Below are positions 34,226 through 43,176 of a stretch of 64,000 nt of DNA, piece by piece (the first letter of the stretch is position 1; each line of letters opens with the position of its first letter). A program made the position numbers and the translations under genes. Source of the DNA: Melioribacter sp051488665 (GTDB lineage: Bacteria; Bacteroidota; Ignavibacteria; Ignavibacteriales; Melioribacteraceae); the NCBI RefSeq assembly GCF_051488665.1, contig NZ_JBPSEG010000002.1, forward strand, positions 1 to 64,000. Direction: 5' to 3'. The notes beneath the pieces are model-generated. The model searched no databases and was not told where the DNA came from. It worked only from the letters and a program-made list of their open reading frames with translations.

Positions 34226-35232
34226 AGGAATACATAGAAAAAATAAGCGGCGGCGAAAATTTAACGTTTCACGAAGCTCAAACCGCCATGTCCCGTATAA
34301 TGAGCGGAGAATGCAACAATTCGCAAATAGCAGGTCTTTTGACAGCCTTGAAAACAAAGGGCGAAACAGCCGAAGAAGTCGCCGGCTTTGCCAGCGCCAT
34401 GCGTCAATTCAGCGTTAAAATTGAAATTGACGACGAAAATGTAATTGACGTTTGCGGAACGGGAGGAGACAATTCAGGCACGTTCAATATATCTACAGCC
34501 GCCGCGTTTGTCGTGTCGGGCGCCGGCGTTAAAGTAGCCAAACACGGCAACAGATCGATTTCCAGCAAATGCGGTAGCGCGGACGTCCTTTCCCTGTTGG
34601 GCGTCAACATAAATCTTACGCCCGAACAGTCGAAACTCGCTCTCGAAAAAACGGGCATAGCCTTTTTATTTGCGCCGCTTTATCATCCAGCTATGAAATA
34701 CGCCGCGCCTGTGCGCAAAGAACTCGGCATGAAAACTATATTTAACATACTGGGTCCCCTGACAAATCCTGCGGGCACAAAAAAACAACTCGTCGGAACA
34801 TTCAATAATCGAACGTCGGCTTTGATGGCGGAGGCGGCTTCTTATCTGGATATGGAATCGGTAACTTTTGTTTGCACTGCCGACAAATACGATGAAATTA
34901 CTTTGACCGATAAAAGCAACGTTATCATCTATAAAAAAAACAAACCCGAGGAAAAGCTTACCATTGACAATACGGATTTTGCGTTCGACAAAATTGATAT
35001 GAAAAATATAACCAGCGCTTCGCCCGAGGAGAATGCGAAATTTATACTAAGCGTAATCAAAGGAAGAAAACAATCCGATGCTTATAACGTTGTGGTTGCA
35101 AATTCCGCGTTCGCGTTATTAACAGCCGGAGCCGCCGCGTCGCTCGACGAAGCAAAATCTCTTGCCGTCGAATCGATAGAGTCCTGCAACGCATACAAAA
35201 AATTGTCAGCGCTAATTAATTTCGGAAATTGA
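34219..35232 (+). CDS. trpD: Anthranilate phosphoribosyltransferase
   Basis: A 337-residue enzyme transferring phosphoribose from PRPP to anthranilate. VCGTGGDNSGTFNISTAAA is the PRPP-binding glycine loop, and KHGNRSISSKCGSADVLSLLGV and LGPLTNPA are further TrpD hallmarks. Third gene of the operon; three bases separate it from trpC. Confidence 0.97.
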   Translation: MLKEYIEKISGGENLTFHEAQTAMSRIMSGECNNSQIAGLLTALKTKGETAEEVAGFASAMRQFSVKIEIDDENVIDVCGTGGDNSGTFNISTAAAFVVSGAGVKVAKHGNRSISSKCGSADVLSLLGVNINLTPEQSKLALEKTGIAFLFAPLYHPAMKYAAPVRKELGMKTIFNILGPLTNPAGTKKQLVGTFNNRTSALMAEAASYLDMESVTFVCTADKYDEITLTDKSNVIIYKKNKPEEKLTIDNTDFAFDKIDMKNITSASPEENAKFILSVIKGRKQSDAYNVVVANSAFALLTAGAAASLDEAKSLAVESIESCNAYKKLSALINFGN

Positions 35233-35235
35233 ACT

Positions 35236-36039
35236 ATGAGCTTTCTCGATCAAATAATCAATTCTAAAAGAGAAGAAATAAAAATATTACGTAAGAAATA
35301 TTCGCTTGGTTATTTCGAAGAGCAGGAATATTTTAACTCATCTCCCTTGAGTTTAATAGATTCATTGTCAGAGTCAAAACGGCTGGGCTTGATTGCGGAA
35401 ATTAAAAAGGCAAGTCCTTCAAAAGGCATTCTTCGCATGGAATTTAACCATATCGATATTGCCCGGATATATATGGAAAATAGAGTTAACGCTGTTTCCG
35501 TCCTGACTGATTCGAAATATTTTCAAGGATCTATCGACTACTTAAAAGAAATTGCAAAATTCAAATCCGTCCCATTACTAAGGAAAGATTTTATCATAGA
35601 CGAATATCAAATATTCGAAGCGAAGGCTTCGGGAGCGGATGTCGTATTGTTGATTGGCGAAGCTTTGTCGGCGTATCAGTCCGACGCTTTGATCGCCGCC
35701 GCAAATGAATGCAATCTCGAAGTTTTGTACGAAATACATTCCCCCGCTCAACTCGACAAAATCAATTTCGATAAAGTTAAACTTGTCGGAATAAACAACC
35801 GGAACCTGGAAACATTTGAAGTCGATATTCGGACTACAAAGATGATAGCCGACGCGCTGCCTCAAGGAACAATTGCGATTTCAGAAAGCGGCATTACCTC
35901 GCCCGACGACATTAAGATTATTTCTCATCCAAAAGTAAAAGGAATTTTGGTCGGCGAGTATTTTATGAAATCCGAAGACATCGAAGAAACGCTGAAGCGC
36001 TTTATAAATACACTTGAAGAAGTTAAAAATGAGAATTAA
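35236..36039 (+). CDS. trpC: Indole-3-glycerol-phosphate synthase
   Basis: A 267-residue TIM-barrel enzyme. IAEIKKASPSKGILR carries the catalytic Lys and substrate loop, followed by LRKDFIIDEYQIFEAKASGADVVLLI, GINNRNLETFEVD and ISESGITSPDDI. It closes the pyrrole ring of indole-3-glycerol phosphate. It is a monofunctional protein with a separate trpF overlapping by 11 nt. Confidence 0.97.
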   Translation: MSFLDQIINSKREEIKILRKKYSLGYFEEQEYFNSSPLSLIDSLSESKRLGLIAEIKKASPSKGILRMEFNHIDIARIYMENRVNAVSVLTDSKYFQGSIDYLKEIAKFKSVPLLRKDFIIDEYQIFEAKASGADVVLLIGEALSAYQSDALIAAANECNLEVLYEIHSPAQLDKINFDKVKLVGINNRNLETFEVDIRTTKMIADALPQGTIAISESGITSPDDIKIISHPKVKGILVGEYFMKSEDIEETLKRFINTLEEVKNEN

Positions 36040-36670
36040 AATCTGCGGAATAACGAATATCGAAGACGCATTTGCGACATACGGAGAGGGCGTCGATGCG
36101 CTCGGTTTTATATTCTATGAAAAGAGCCAAAGATATATTGAGCCCGGAGAAGCTTCAAATATTATCCGTAAACTGCCGCCCTTCATAACAGCTGTCGGTG
36201 TTTTTGTAAATACATCCGCAGATGAAATAAACCGAATAGCCGAAGCTGCCGGCATTAACATGATTCAATTGCACGGAGAGGAAACTCCGGATATAATCCC
36301 CCGACTAACAAGACCCGTTATTAAAAGTTTTAGGGTGCGCAATGAATTTCGTTTCGAGGAGATTGAACAATACAAAAATTGTTATTATTTGTTGGATACA
36401 TATTCCGAACTCGGATACGGAGGCACAGGCGAGAAATTCGATTGGAATTTGATACCAGCGAACCTTAAGCACAAAATAATTCTTGCAGGAGGAATTGGAA
36501 AAGACGATTTGGAAAAGATACAACGAAACATCAACCCGGCGGCTATCGACGTATCGTCGTCGATAGAATTAAAACCCGGCAAAAAAGACATCAACAAATT
36601 AAAAGAATTAATGGATGAGTTGCGCAAAATTAACCCCAGACAGATGCATACACTCCGACCGGGTCTTTGA
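36029..36670 (+). CDS. trpF: Phosphoribosylanthranilate isomerase
   Basis: A 213-residue TIM barrel. IKICGITNIEDA contains the catalytic Cys, GVDALGFIFYEKSQRYI follows, and the catalytic Asp lies in LLDTYSELGYGGTGEKFDW; LAGGIG is the phosphate loop. ATG 36029 is preferred to the longer start at 36014 because it begins directly at MRIKICG. Its stop lies in the 5' region of a hairpin before trpB. Confidence 0.96.
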   Translation: MRIKICGITNIEDAFATYGEGVDALGFIFYEKSQRYIEPGEASNIIRKLPPFITAVGVFVNTSADEINRIAEAAGINMIQLHGEETPDIIPRLTRPVIKSFRVRNEFRFEEIEQYKNCYYLLDTYSELGYGGTGEKFDWNLIPANLKHKIILAGGIGKDDLEKIQRNINPAAIDVSSSIELKPGKKDINKLKELMDELRKINPRQMHTLRPGL

Positions 36671-36700
36671 GTTCGTTTACCCAACGGACAGAAGACCCGG
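36659..36700 (+). promoter_or_regulatory. Hairpin between trpF and trpB
   Basis: CCGGGTCTT (36659-36667) is complementary to AAGACCCGG (36692-36700), and the inner GTTCGTT/AACGGAC can extend the stem with one G-U pair. No T run follows, so it is probably an intercistronic mRNA-processing or stability element rather than a terminator. The left arm includes the last codons of trpF. Confidence 0.6.
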
Positions 36701-36730
36701 CTTATTTATTAATTATGCAGGAAATAGAAA

Positions 36731-37930
36731 ATGACAAACTATAACGTACCGGATAAATCAGGCAAGTACGGAATTTACGGCGGTAAATTTGTGCCGGAAA
36801 CTTTAATCGGCGCGCTCGAATCGCTCGAGAAAGTTTATCTTGAATTAAAAGACAACGAGGATTTCGTAAAGCAATTAAATGAACTCCAAAGCGAATATAA
36901 CGGCAGACCTACGCCTTTAACATTTGCGAATCGTTTAACCGAATATTACGGCAGAGCTCGAATATATTTAAAAAGAGAAGATTTATGCCATACTGGAGCT
37001 CATAAACTCAATAACGCTCTGGGACAAATTTTGCTGGCTAAATATTTGGGCAAAGAGAGAATAATAGCGGAAACTGGCGCGGGACAGCACGGCGTTGCAA
37101 CCGCTACGGTTTGCGCCAAGTTCGGTATGCAATGCGTTGTCTATATGGGCGAAGAAGACATCGAAAGACAAAAACCGAACGTATTCCGTATGAAGTTGCT
37201 CGGAGCCGAAGTAAGACCTGTTTCTTCCGGCAGCAAAACTCTTAAAGACGCTACCAACGAAGCCATACGCGACTGGGTTACAAACGTTGAAAATACACAT
37301 TACATTATCGGTTCGGTTGTAGGACCTCATCCGTATCCGATGATTGTACGAGACTTTCAATCCGTCATCGGGATGGAAACGCGCAATCAAATTTTACATA
37401 AAGAAAATCGTTTGCCGGATTATATAATCGCTTGTGTGGGAGGCGGCTCAAATGCTATCGGTATGTTCTATCCTTTCATTGACGATGAGTCCGTGAAATT
37501 AATAGGAGTCGAAGCAGCCGGAGAAGGTCTCGATACAAATAAACATTGCGCAACGTTGAGTTTGGGAACACCGGGCGTTTTTCAGGGAATGCATACTTAT
37601 TTGATTCAATCCGAAGAAGGTCAGATTGCCGAAGTCCACTCGATTTCAGCAGGTCTCGATTATCCCGGAGTAGGTCCCGAACATTCTTATTTAAAAGACA
37701 AAAGCCGCGTCGTATACGGAGCCGTTACGGATAACGAAGCGATTAGAGCCGTCAACCTGTTAACGAGGCTGGAGGGCATTCTGCCTGCGCTCGAGTCTGC
37801 TCACGCTATTGCTTATCTGGAAAAAATGATCGGGTCTACGAATAAAGACGACATTATTATCATTAACCTGAGCGGGCGCGGCGACAAAGACCTTTCCACT
37901 TTAATCAGTCATATCGGGAATGAATTATGA
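36731..37930 (+). CDS. trpB: Tryptophan synthase beta chain
   Basis: A 399-residue PLP enzyme joining indole and serine. GRPTPLTFANRLTEYYG, KREDLCHTGAHKLNNALGQ with the PLP Lys, ETGAGQHGVATATVCAKFG, and the phosphate loop CVGGGSNAIGMF are intact. This is the classic TrpB1 type that works with TrpA. It overlaps trpA by 4 nt (ATGA). Confidence 0.98.
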   Translation: MTNYNVPDKSGKYGIYGGKFVPETLIGALESLEKVYLELKDNEDFVKQLNELQSEYNGRPTPLTFANRLTEYYGRARIYLKREDLCHTGAHKLNNALGQILLAKYLGKERIIAETGAGQHGVATATVCAKFGMQCVVYMGEEDIERQKPNVFRMKLLGAEVRPVSSGSKTLKDATNEAIRDWVTNVENTHYIIGSVVGPHPYPMIVRDFQSVIGMETRNQILHKENRLPDYIIACVGGGSNAIGMFYPFIDDESVKLIGVEAAGEGLDTNKHCATLSLGTPGVFQGMHTYLIQSEEGQIAEVHSISAGLDYPGVGPEHSYLKDKSRVVYGAVTDNEAIRAVNLLTRLEGILPALESAHAIAYLEKMIGSTNKDDIIIINLSGRGDKDLSTLISHIGNEL

Positions 37931-38706
37931 AAATCAGAGATATTATCGACGAAGTAAATAAGAGCAATAAAAAAGCATTGACTGTTTTTTTGACAGCCGG
38001 CTTTCCGGATAAAAACAAATTCATCGATTATGCAAAAGCGGCTATTGACGGCGGCGTTGATATTCTGGAAATAGGAATCCCCTTCAGCGATCCTCTTGCC
38101 GACGGACCTGTAATTCAGGCGTCTTCTTCCCTGGCGTTAAAACAGAACGTAACGCTCAAAGATATATTTAATTTTATCGAGTCAATCAGAAAATACTCCG
38201 ATATACCGACTGTACTGATGGGTTACGCAAACCCGATCAATAAATACGGAAAAGAGAAATTCCTGATCGACGCATCTGCCTCCGGCGCGAATGGCTTAAT
38301 AGTTCCCGACATACCGCTTGAAGAATACGATTTCTTCTTCCCGGCCAATAATCACGGACTTGATATCATTCTTTTAACGACGCCCACTTCGTCCGACGAA
38401 AGGATACGGGCAATCGATAAGAAAAGCGAGGGTTTTGTATACTGCGTCAGCGTTACAGGGACTACGGGCGCCGACAAAAATTTCGACGATTCCACCGTCG
38501 AACATCTTAAACGAACTTATTCTTTGATAACAAAAAATAAAATGATGATTGGGTTCGGTATAGGAAAGCCAGAAGACATAAAAAAATTTTACGATTATTC
38601 CGACGGCTTTATTGTGGGAAGCAGGATAATTAAATCGATACTCGAAGGTACGGAGCCCGCAGTCATAAAGGAAACCGTAGAAATATTTAAGAATGCCTGC
38701 GGTTAA
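37927..38706 (+). CDS. trpA: Tryptophan synthase alpha chain
   Basis: A 259-residue TIM barrel releasing indole from indole-3-glycerol phosphate. The catalytic Glu is in ILEIGIPFSDPLADGPVIQ, the Asp in LIVPDIPLEE, and GFGIGKPEDIKKFYDYSDGFIVGS forms the phosphate site. Last gene of the trp operon; it overlaps the convergent sulfurtransferase by 4 nt. Confidence 0.97.
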   Translation: MKIRDIIDEVNKSNKKALTVFLTAGFPDKNKFIDYAKAAIDGGVDILEIGIPFSDPLADGPVIQASSSLALKQNVTLKDIFNFIESIRKYSDIPTVLMGYANPINKYGKEKFLIDASASGANGLIVPDIPLEEYDFFFPANNHGLDIILLTTPTSSDERIRAIDKKSEGFVYCVSVTGTTGADKNFDDSTVEHLKRTYSLITKNKMMIGFGIGKPEDIKKFYDYSDGFIVGSRIIKSILEGTEPAVIKETVEIFKNACG

Positions 38707-39563
38707 TGTTTGCGTTTCGGGTAACCGTGTTCAATGGGCAATGAAAAATCGCGCGACCATTCGTTCCACGAAGCCAGGTAATTAAATACTTTTTTAAAGC
38801 CTGCCATTTTTAAAGCTACAAAGAGATTCGAGGTGCGCGCGCCTTTGAAACAATAAAGATATAATGCTTTATCTTCCGAAAGACCGAATCCCCTGAACAT
38901 CTCATTAAGCCGATCGGGGCTCTTAAACCAGGGAATATAATCTTTATATTCCATACTGTTATACCATTCAATCCAGATCGAACCGGGAATTCTGCCTTTC
39001 CGGGGCGTAAATTCGGGACCGTACGGCGAAGAACTTATTCCGACCCATTCAGCTCTATCCCGGCAATCGATAATCATAATATCGGAATTGTCGATTGCTT
39101 CTAACATCTGCTTTTTATTCAAAATAATCGAGTTGTCCGTTGCGATTTCGAATTTTTTCAATTCTGGTCGAGGCGTCTGTTTTTCTACTTTCATATTTTT
39201 ATCGAGCCAAGCCTGGTAACCGCCGTGGAGTATTCTGATGTTTTTATGCCCCATATGATTGAAAATAAACCAGCCGCGGCACGAACGTCCGTATCCGTTA
39301 TCCATTGCGTCTTCGTAAACGACAACTTCTTTCGTAGAATCGATGCCGGCTAACCCGAATAAACCGGCAAAATGATTCCTCATTTGTTCATAGCCGCCGT
39401 TCGATTCGGTAGCGAGATAACTGAATATCTCATATATATTAACAGCGCCGGGAATATGATCGATAAGATAATCTTCGGGTTCCCTGGTGTCTACCACTAC
39501 AAGATTATCATTGTTTAATTTATCGTAAAGCTCTTCAACTTCGATCAGAAATTTATTGTCCAT
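38703..39563 (-). CDS. Tandem-rhodanese sulfurtransferase
   Basis: A 286-residue protein of two rhodanese domains, like thiosulfate or 3-mercaptopyruvate sulfurtransferase (SseA). Domain 1 (about 1-135) has VVVDTREPEDYLIDHIPGAVNI but no catalytic Cys loop. Domain 2 has IIDCRDRAEWVG, RIPGSIWIEW and the active loop LYCFKGARTS, whose Cys accepts sulfur. It lies between the convergent trp and his operons, on the his strand 87 bases after hisIE. Physiological sulfur donor unknown. Confidence 0.9.
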   Translation of the reverse strand: MDNKFLIEVEELYDKLNNDNLVVVDTREPEDYLIDHIPGAVNIYEIFSYLATESNGGYEQMRNHFAGLFGLAGIDSTKEVVVYEDAMDNGYGRSCRGWFIFNHMGHKNIRILHGGYQAWLDKNMKVEKQTPRPELKKFEIATDNSIILNKKQMLEAIDNSDIMIIDCRDRAEWVGISSSPYGPEFTPRKGRIPGSIWIEWYNSMEYKDYIPWFKSPDRLNEMFRGFGLSEDKALYLYCFKGARTSNLFVALKMAGFKKVFNYLASWNEWSRDFSLPIEHGYPKRKH

Positions 39564-39650
39564 AGAACAGAGTTCAGCCTTTCAAGAATAATTATCTCTA
39601 TTATACTATCGTATTTTTGCGGGAAATTTTTAGAGTTGGCTTTTGAGACG

Positions 39651-40259
39651 CTATTTTTTAGTATGCCGCCGGATTAAATTATCGACAATTTCATCGAGCC
39701 CGATCTCGAGTTCCGCCATAAGCACAAGCAAATGATAAATCAAATCCGATGATTCGTCAATAAATTCTTTTTTGTTTTTGTTTTTTGCGGCGATAACCGT
39801 TTCGATCGATTCTTCCCCCACCTTTTGAATAATTCTGTCGATTCCGCTTCGGAATAATTTTGTCGTATACGAATTCTCGGGTAATTTCTTCTTTCGTTCT
39901 TTAATCAATTCGTAGAGATACGAAAGAAATTTTACATTGTCTTTATCGATTCCGAAGCACGAATATCTGTTCAAGTGACAAGTCGGTCCTTCGGGCATTG
40001 CCGTAATCAAGAGAGTATCGTTGTCGCAATCGGCGGCAATCGAATCGAGTTTGAGATAGTTGCCGGAGGTTTCCCCTTTAGTCCAGAGCCGGTTTCTGCT
40101 TCTGCTGTAAAATGTTACAAGTCCGGTATCGATTGTTTTTGTAAGCGCTTCTTTATTCATAAATCCGAGCATAAGAACCTGTCCGGTAAATTTATCCTGA
40201 ACAATGGCAGGAACCAATCCGCCTGATTTTTCGAAATCGATATTGTCGATGTTAATCAT
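39651..40259 (-). CDS. hisI: Bifunctional phosphoribosyl-AMP cyclohydrolase / phosphoribosyl-ATP pyrophosphatase
   Basis: A 202-residue HisIE fusion for steps 2 and 3 of histidine synthesis. The HisI part (about 1-110) has VLMLGFMNKEAL, TFYSRSRNRLWTKGETSGN and DCDNDTLL plus CHLNRYSCF with metal-binding Cys/His. The HisE part (about 115-200) has KKVGEESIETVIAAKN and ESSDLIYHLLVLMAE. It is last in the his operon and overlaps hisF by 4 nt. Confidence 0.97.
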   Translation of the reverse strand: MINIDNIDFEKSGGLVPAIVQDKFTGQVLMLGFMNKEALTKTIDTGLVTFYSRSRNRLWTKGETSGNYLKLDSIAADCDNDTLLITAMPEGPTCHLNRYSCFGIDKDNVKFLSYLYELIKERKKKLPENSYTTKLFRSGIDRIIQKVGEESIETVIAAKNKNKKEFIDESSDLIYHLLVLMAELEIGLDEIVDNLIRRHTKK

Positions 40260-41011
40260 ATTCTGATGTTTACCTTATTTTCAAGTAAATATTGTTTTAA
40301 GTCGGAAATAGAAAGTTCGCCGTAATGAAAAAGACCCGCAGCCAGGCAAGCGTCGACATTAGCCTTTTGAAAAGCTTCCAGAAAGTGTTCTTTCTTTCCT
40401 GCCCCTCCGCTTGCTATAACTGGGACGTTGACATTTTGAACGACTTTAGATAAGAAGTCTATATCGTATCCGCTTCTCGTGCCGTCGTGGTCCATCGACG
40501 TAAGAAGAATTTCGCCGGCGCCCAATTCGCAAACTCTTTTACACCATTGAAAACCTTCGAGACCGGTCTCTTCTTTTCCGCCTTTTATAAAAACTTTTTT
40601 AATACCGTTTACAACTTTGACGTCGATAGCCGCTACTATTGCTTGGGAACCGAATCGTTTTGCGGCTTCTGTAATAAGTCCGGGATTACGGACTATCGAT
40701 GAATTGAGAGATACTTTATCCGCTCCGGCTTTCAGCAATTCTTCTATATTATCCAATTCCGAAATGCCTCCGCCCACAGTAAAAGGGATTCGCACAACCT
40801 TCGCAACATCACGGACCAATTCAACCAGAGTTTTTCTCTTTTCTTCGGTTGCAGTGATATCGAGAAACACGAGTTCGTCCGCGCCTTCCTTGTAATATCT
40901 TTCGGAAAGCTCCACGGCTGACCCGGCGTCTTTGAGGTTAACGAAATTAGTGCCTTTAACCACTCTACCGTCTTTAACGTCAAGACAAGGTATTATTCTC
41001 TTTGCTACCAA
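40256..41011 (-). CDS. hisF: Imidazole glycerol-phosphate synthase, cyclase subunit
   Basis: A 251-residue barrel: RIIPCLDVKDGRVVKGTNFVNL, FTVGGGISELDNIEELLKAGADKVSLNSS, VVAAIDVK, and MDHDGTRSGYD with the second catalytic Asp. There is no ATG at the front; the start is TTG 41011, which overlaps the end of hisA by 32 nt. AAGGA lies 11 bases upstream. It works with HisH. Confidence 0.96.
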   Translation of the reverse strand: MVAKRIIPCLDVKDGRVVKGTNFVNLKDAGSAVELSERYYKEGADELVFLDITATEEKRKTLVELVRDVAKVVRIPFTVGGGISELDNIEELLKAGADKVSLNSSIVRNPGLITEAAKRFGSQAIVAAIDVKVVNGIKKVFIKGGKEETGLEGFQWCKRVCELGAGEILLTSMDHDGTRSGYDIDFLSKVVQNVNVPVIASGGAGKKEHFLEAFQKANVDACLAAGLFHYGELSISDLKQYLLENKVNIRI

Positions 41012-41720
41012 TTTTTGCCAAATCCTTAATGTTTATTTTGTTTTCATAAATTGCTTTGCCTACGATTACCGCATAAATATTCAATTGGCTTAATACCAAT
41101 ACGTCGTGAATCGATCCGATGCCGCCTGACGCAATCAATTTAATATCGGGACTGTATTCCAAAATTTTTCTGTAAAGTTGAGTATTCGAACCGGTCAATG
41201 TTCCGTCCCTGCTGATATCCGTACACAAAAAGGTATCGATGCCGAGTTCTCTGCAGTAATCAATATGTTCGTAAATCGATACTCCGCTGTCCTCCGTCCA
41301 TCCTTTAACAAGAATTCTTTCATTATACGAATCTAGCGCCACGACAAATTTATCGGCGCCGTATTCTTCAACTATGTCTGCAAACAAAGCTTTATCTTTA
41401 ATTGAGAGAGAACCGATTACAATTCTGTCGGCGCCCGCATTTAAAACTTCTTTAACTTGAGAAGAACCTCTGATTCCTCCGCCAAATTCAACTTTAATGC
41501 GGACGTTATTTTTAATTTCCTTAAGAGTCGGCAGTATATTAATTTTTTTATCGAGTGTGGCGCCGAGGTCCACAATATGAAGCCATTGAAAGCCCGCTTC
41601 TTCGTACTTGCGGGCAATTTCAAGCGGCGTAGTATCATAATACTTAGCTTTATTGAAATCGCCCTTTGTCAGCCGGGCAACTTTGTTATTCAATATGTCG
41701 ATTGCAGGTATAATTAACAT
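40980..41720 (-). CDS. hisA: ProFAR isomerase
   Basis: A 246-residue barrel catalysing the Amadori step of histidine synthesis. IIPAIDILNNKVARLTKGDF holds the first catalytic Asp, VEFGGGIRGSSQVKEVLNAGADRIVIGS follows, VVALDSYNERILVKGW holds the second, and IASGGIGSIHD the phosphate loop. It overlaps hisH by 7 nt and hisF by 32 nt. This is the true his-operon copy, distinct from the paralog at 22345. Confidence 0.96.
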   Translation of the reverse strand: MLIIPAIDILNNKVARLTKGDFNKAKYYDTTPLEIARKYEEAGFQWLHIVDLGATLDKKINILPTLKEIKNNVRIKVEFGGGIRGSSQVKEVLNAGADRIVIGSLSIKDKALFADIVEEYGADKFVVALDSYNERILVKGWTEDSGVSIYEHIDYCRELGIDTFLCTDISRDGTLTGSNTQLYRKILEYSPDIKLIASGGIGSIHDVLVLSQLNIYAVIVGKAIYENKINIKDLAKIGSKENNTLS

Positions 41721-42301
41721 TTTTCTATGAAGTTTTTTAGAATTTGAATTCCCCTTTCACCCGATTTTTCGGGATGAAACTGCACGCCGTAAAAGTTATT
41801 TTTTGCGACTGCGGCTGAAAATTTCACTCCGTATTCCGATACGGCGATTGTATTTTCATTATAAGGCACATAGAAAGAATGAGCGAAATAGAAATATGAA
41901 TTGTTCTCAATTCCTTCAAAGAGAGGATTATCTTTAATTATTTCCACTTTGTTCCATCCCATATGAGGAACCTTAACTTTAGACGAATCAAACATTTCCG
42001 TAGTAGTATTAAAAACGCTCAAACAGCAAACGTCCCCTTCCTTCGATTTGGCAGTCAATAACTGCATTCCGAGGCAAATGCCGAGAAGAGGTTTTTTCGT
42101 AACTCTCAGCATAGTAAAAAGATTGAGCAGGTGCAGTTTTCTTATTGCAAAAGAAGCTTCGCCTACGCCTGGAAAGATTATCTTATCGCATTTTAAAATA
42201 TCGCTTTCCCTGTTCGTAACCGTATAATCGACATTCAAATCGTCAAGAGCGTTTTTAACCGATTGAATATTCCCTGCGCCGTAATCGATTAGAGCAATCA
42301 T
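41714..42301 (-). CDS. hisH: Imidazole glycerol-phosphate synthase, glutaminase subunit
   Basis: A 195-residue class-I amidotransferase. IDYGAGNIQSVKNALD at the start, nucleophile in LLGICLGMQLL, and VQFHPEKSG with the catalytic His-Glu. The short length and DYGAGN motif are HisH-specific. It feeds ammonia to HisF. It overlaps hisB by 4 nt. Confidence 0.97.
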   Translation of the reverse strand: MIALIDYGAGNIQSVKNALDDLNVDYTVTNRESDILKCDKIIFPGVGEASFAIRKLHLLNLFTMLRVTKKPLLGICLGMQLLTAKSKEGDVCCLSVFNTTTEMFDSSKVKVPHMGWNKVEIIKDNPLFEGIENNSYFYFAHSFYVPYNENTIAVSEYGVKFSAAVAKNNFYGVQFHPEKSGERGIQILKNFIEKC

Positions 42302-43176
42302 AATTTACCTTTGGTTGATGGAAGTTGACCTTTGGCGCGCTCGTCTATTCTGAACGCCTCGTTTAAAGACTTGGCAAAAGCTTTGAACATCGACTCTATT
42401 TTATGATGGTCGTTTTTGCCTTTGGCTTCAAGATAAATATTAGCCGTCATTCCGAGCGCCACTCCCCTGAAAAATTCCTCCGTCAGTTCGGTCGGGAATT
42501 GTCCGACTTTTTCTCGTTCGAATTTACACTTGAAATTGAGATAGCTTCTTCCGCTCAGGTCGACAGCGCATTTTGCAATCGAATCGTCCATCGGCAAAAA
42601 ATATCCGAATCGTTTAATCCCCTTTTTGTCGCCCAATGCTTTCCTGATTGCTTCGCCGAGAGCGATGCCGGTATCTTCGACCGTATGATGCTCGTCAACG
42701 TCGAGATCGCCTTTAACATTGACTTTTAAATTAATATTTGAATGGCGCGCTATCTGGTCGAGCATATGGTCGAAAAACCCGATGCCCGTTTTAATTTTCG
42801 ATTTCCCTTCGCCGTCGATATCGATTTCAATTTTGACATCCGTCTCTTTTGTTTTACGTTCAACCTTTGCCGTCCTCTTATTTTTCAACAATCGTGCGAC
42901 AATATCGAGAATATTCTTGTTGCTCTTACCGACTGCATAAACAGAACCCGACGTTTTGCCTTTTAAAAGAATTTTAATTGCGGTATTTTTCTTGTCGTGT
43001 TCGGATATTCTTAGACCGTTGTTTAAGAGGAACTCAAGGATTACGGGATTAATCTTTTGTGTATCGCTTTCGATTGAATACGAGTAATCTCGCAAAAGGA
43101 ACAACGCTTCGAGCAAGCATGCGGATGCTTTTGTCTTCATGTTGAAGAATTCGGGCGATATGTAAATTCTATTCAT
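42298..43176 (-). CDS. hisB: HisB: intact IGP dehydratase fused to a degenerate histidinol-phosphatase domain
   Basis: A 292-residue protein. From about residue 100 to the end it is a complete imidazole-glycerol-phosphate dehydratase: RKTKETDVKIEIDIDG, TGIGFFDHMLDQIARH, DEHHTVEDTGIALGEA, KGKNDHHKIESMFKAF, and the terminal LPSTKGKL, all as in bifunctional HisB. The first 100 residues sit where E. coli HisB has its HAD histidinol-phosphatase, but the DxD nucleophile region reads IYISPEF and the GDRxTD region reads VGKSNKN. The domain is also about 65 residues shorter than normal. The phosphatase activity is therefore almost certainly lost. It overlaps hisC and hisH by 4 nt. Confidence 0.92.
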   Translation of the reverse strand: MNRIYISPEFFNMKTKASACLLEALFLLRDYSYSIESDTQKINPVILEFLLNNGLRISEHDKKNTAIKILLKGKTSGSVYAVGKSNKNILDIVARLLKNKRTAKVERKTKETDVKIEIDIDGEGKSKIKTGIGFFDHMLDQIARHSNINLKVNVKGDLDVDEHHTVEDTGIALGEAIRKALGDKKGIKRFGYFLPMDDSIAKCAVDLSGRSYLNFKCKFEREKVGQFPTELTEEFFRGVALGMTANIYLEAKGKNDHHKIESMFKAFAKSLNEAFRIDERAKGQLPSTKGKL

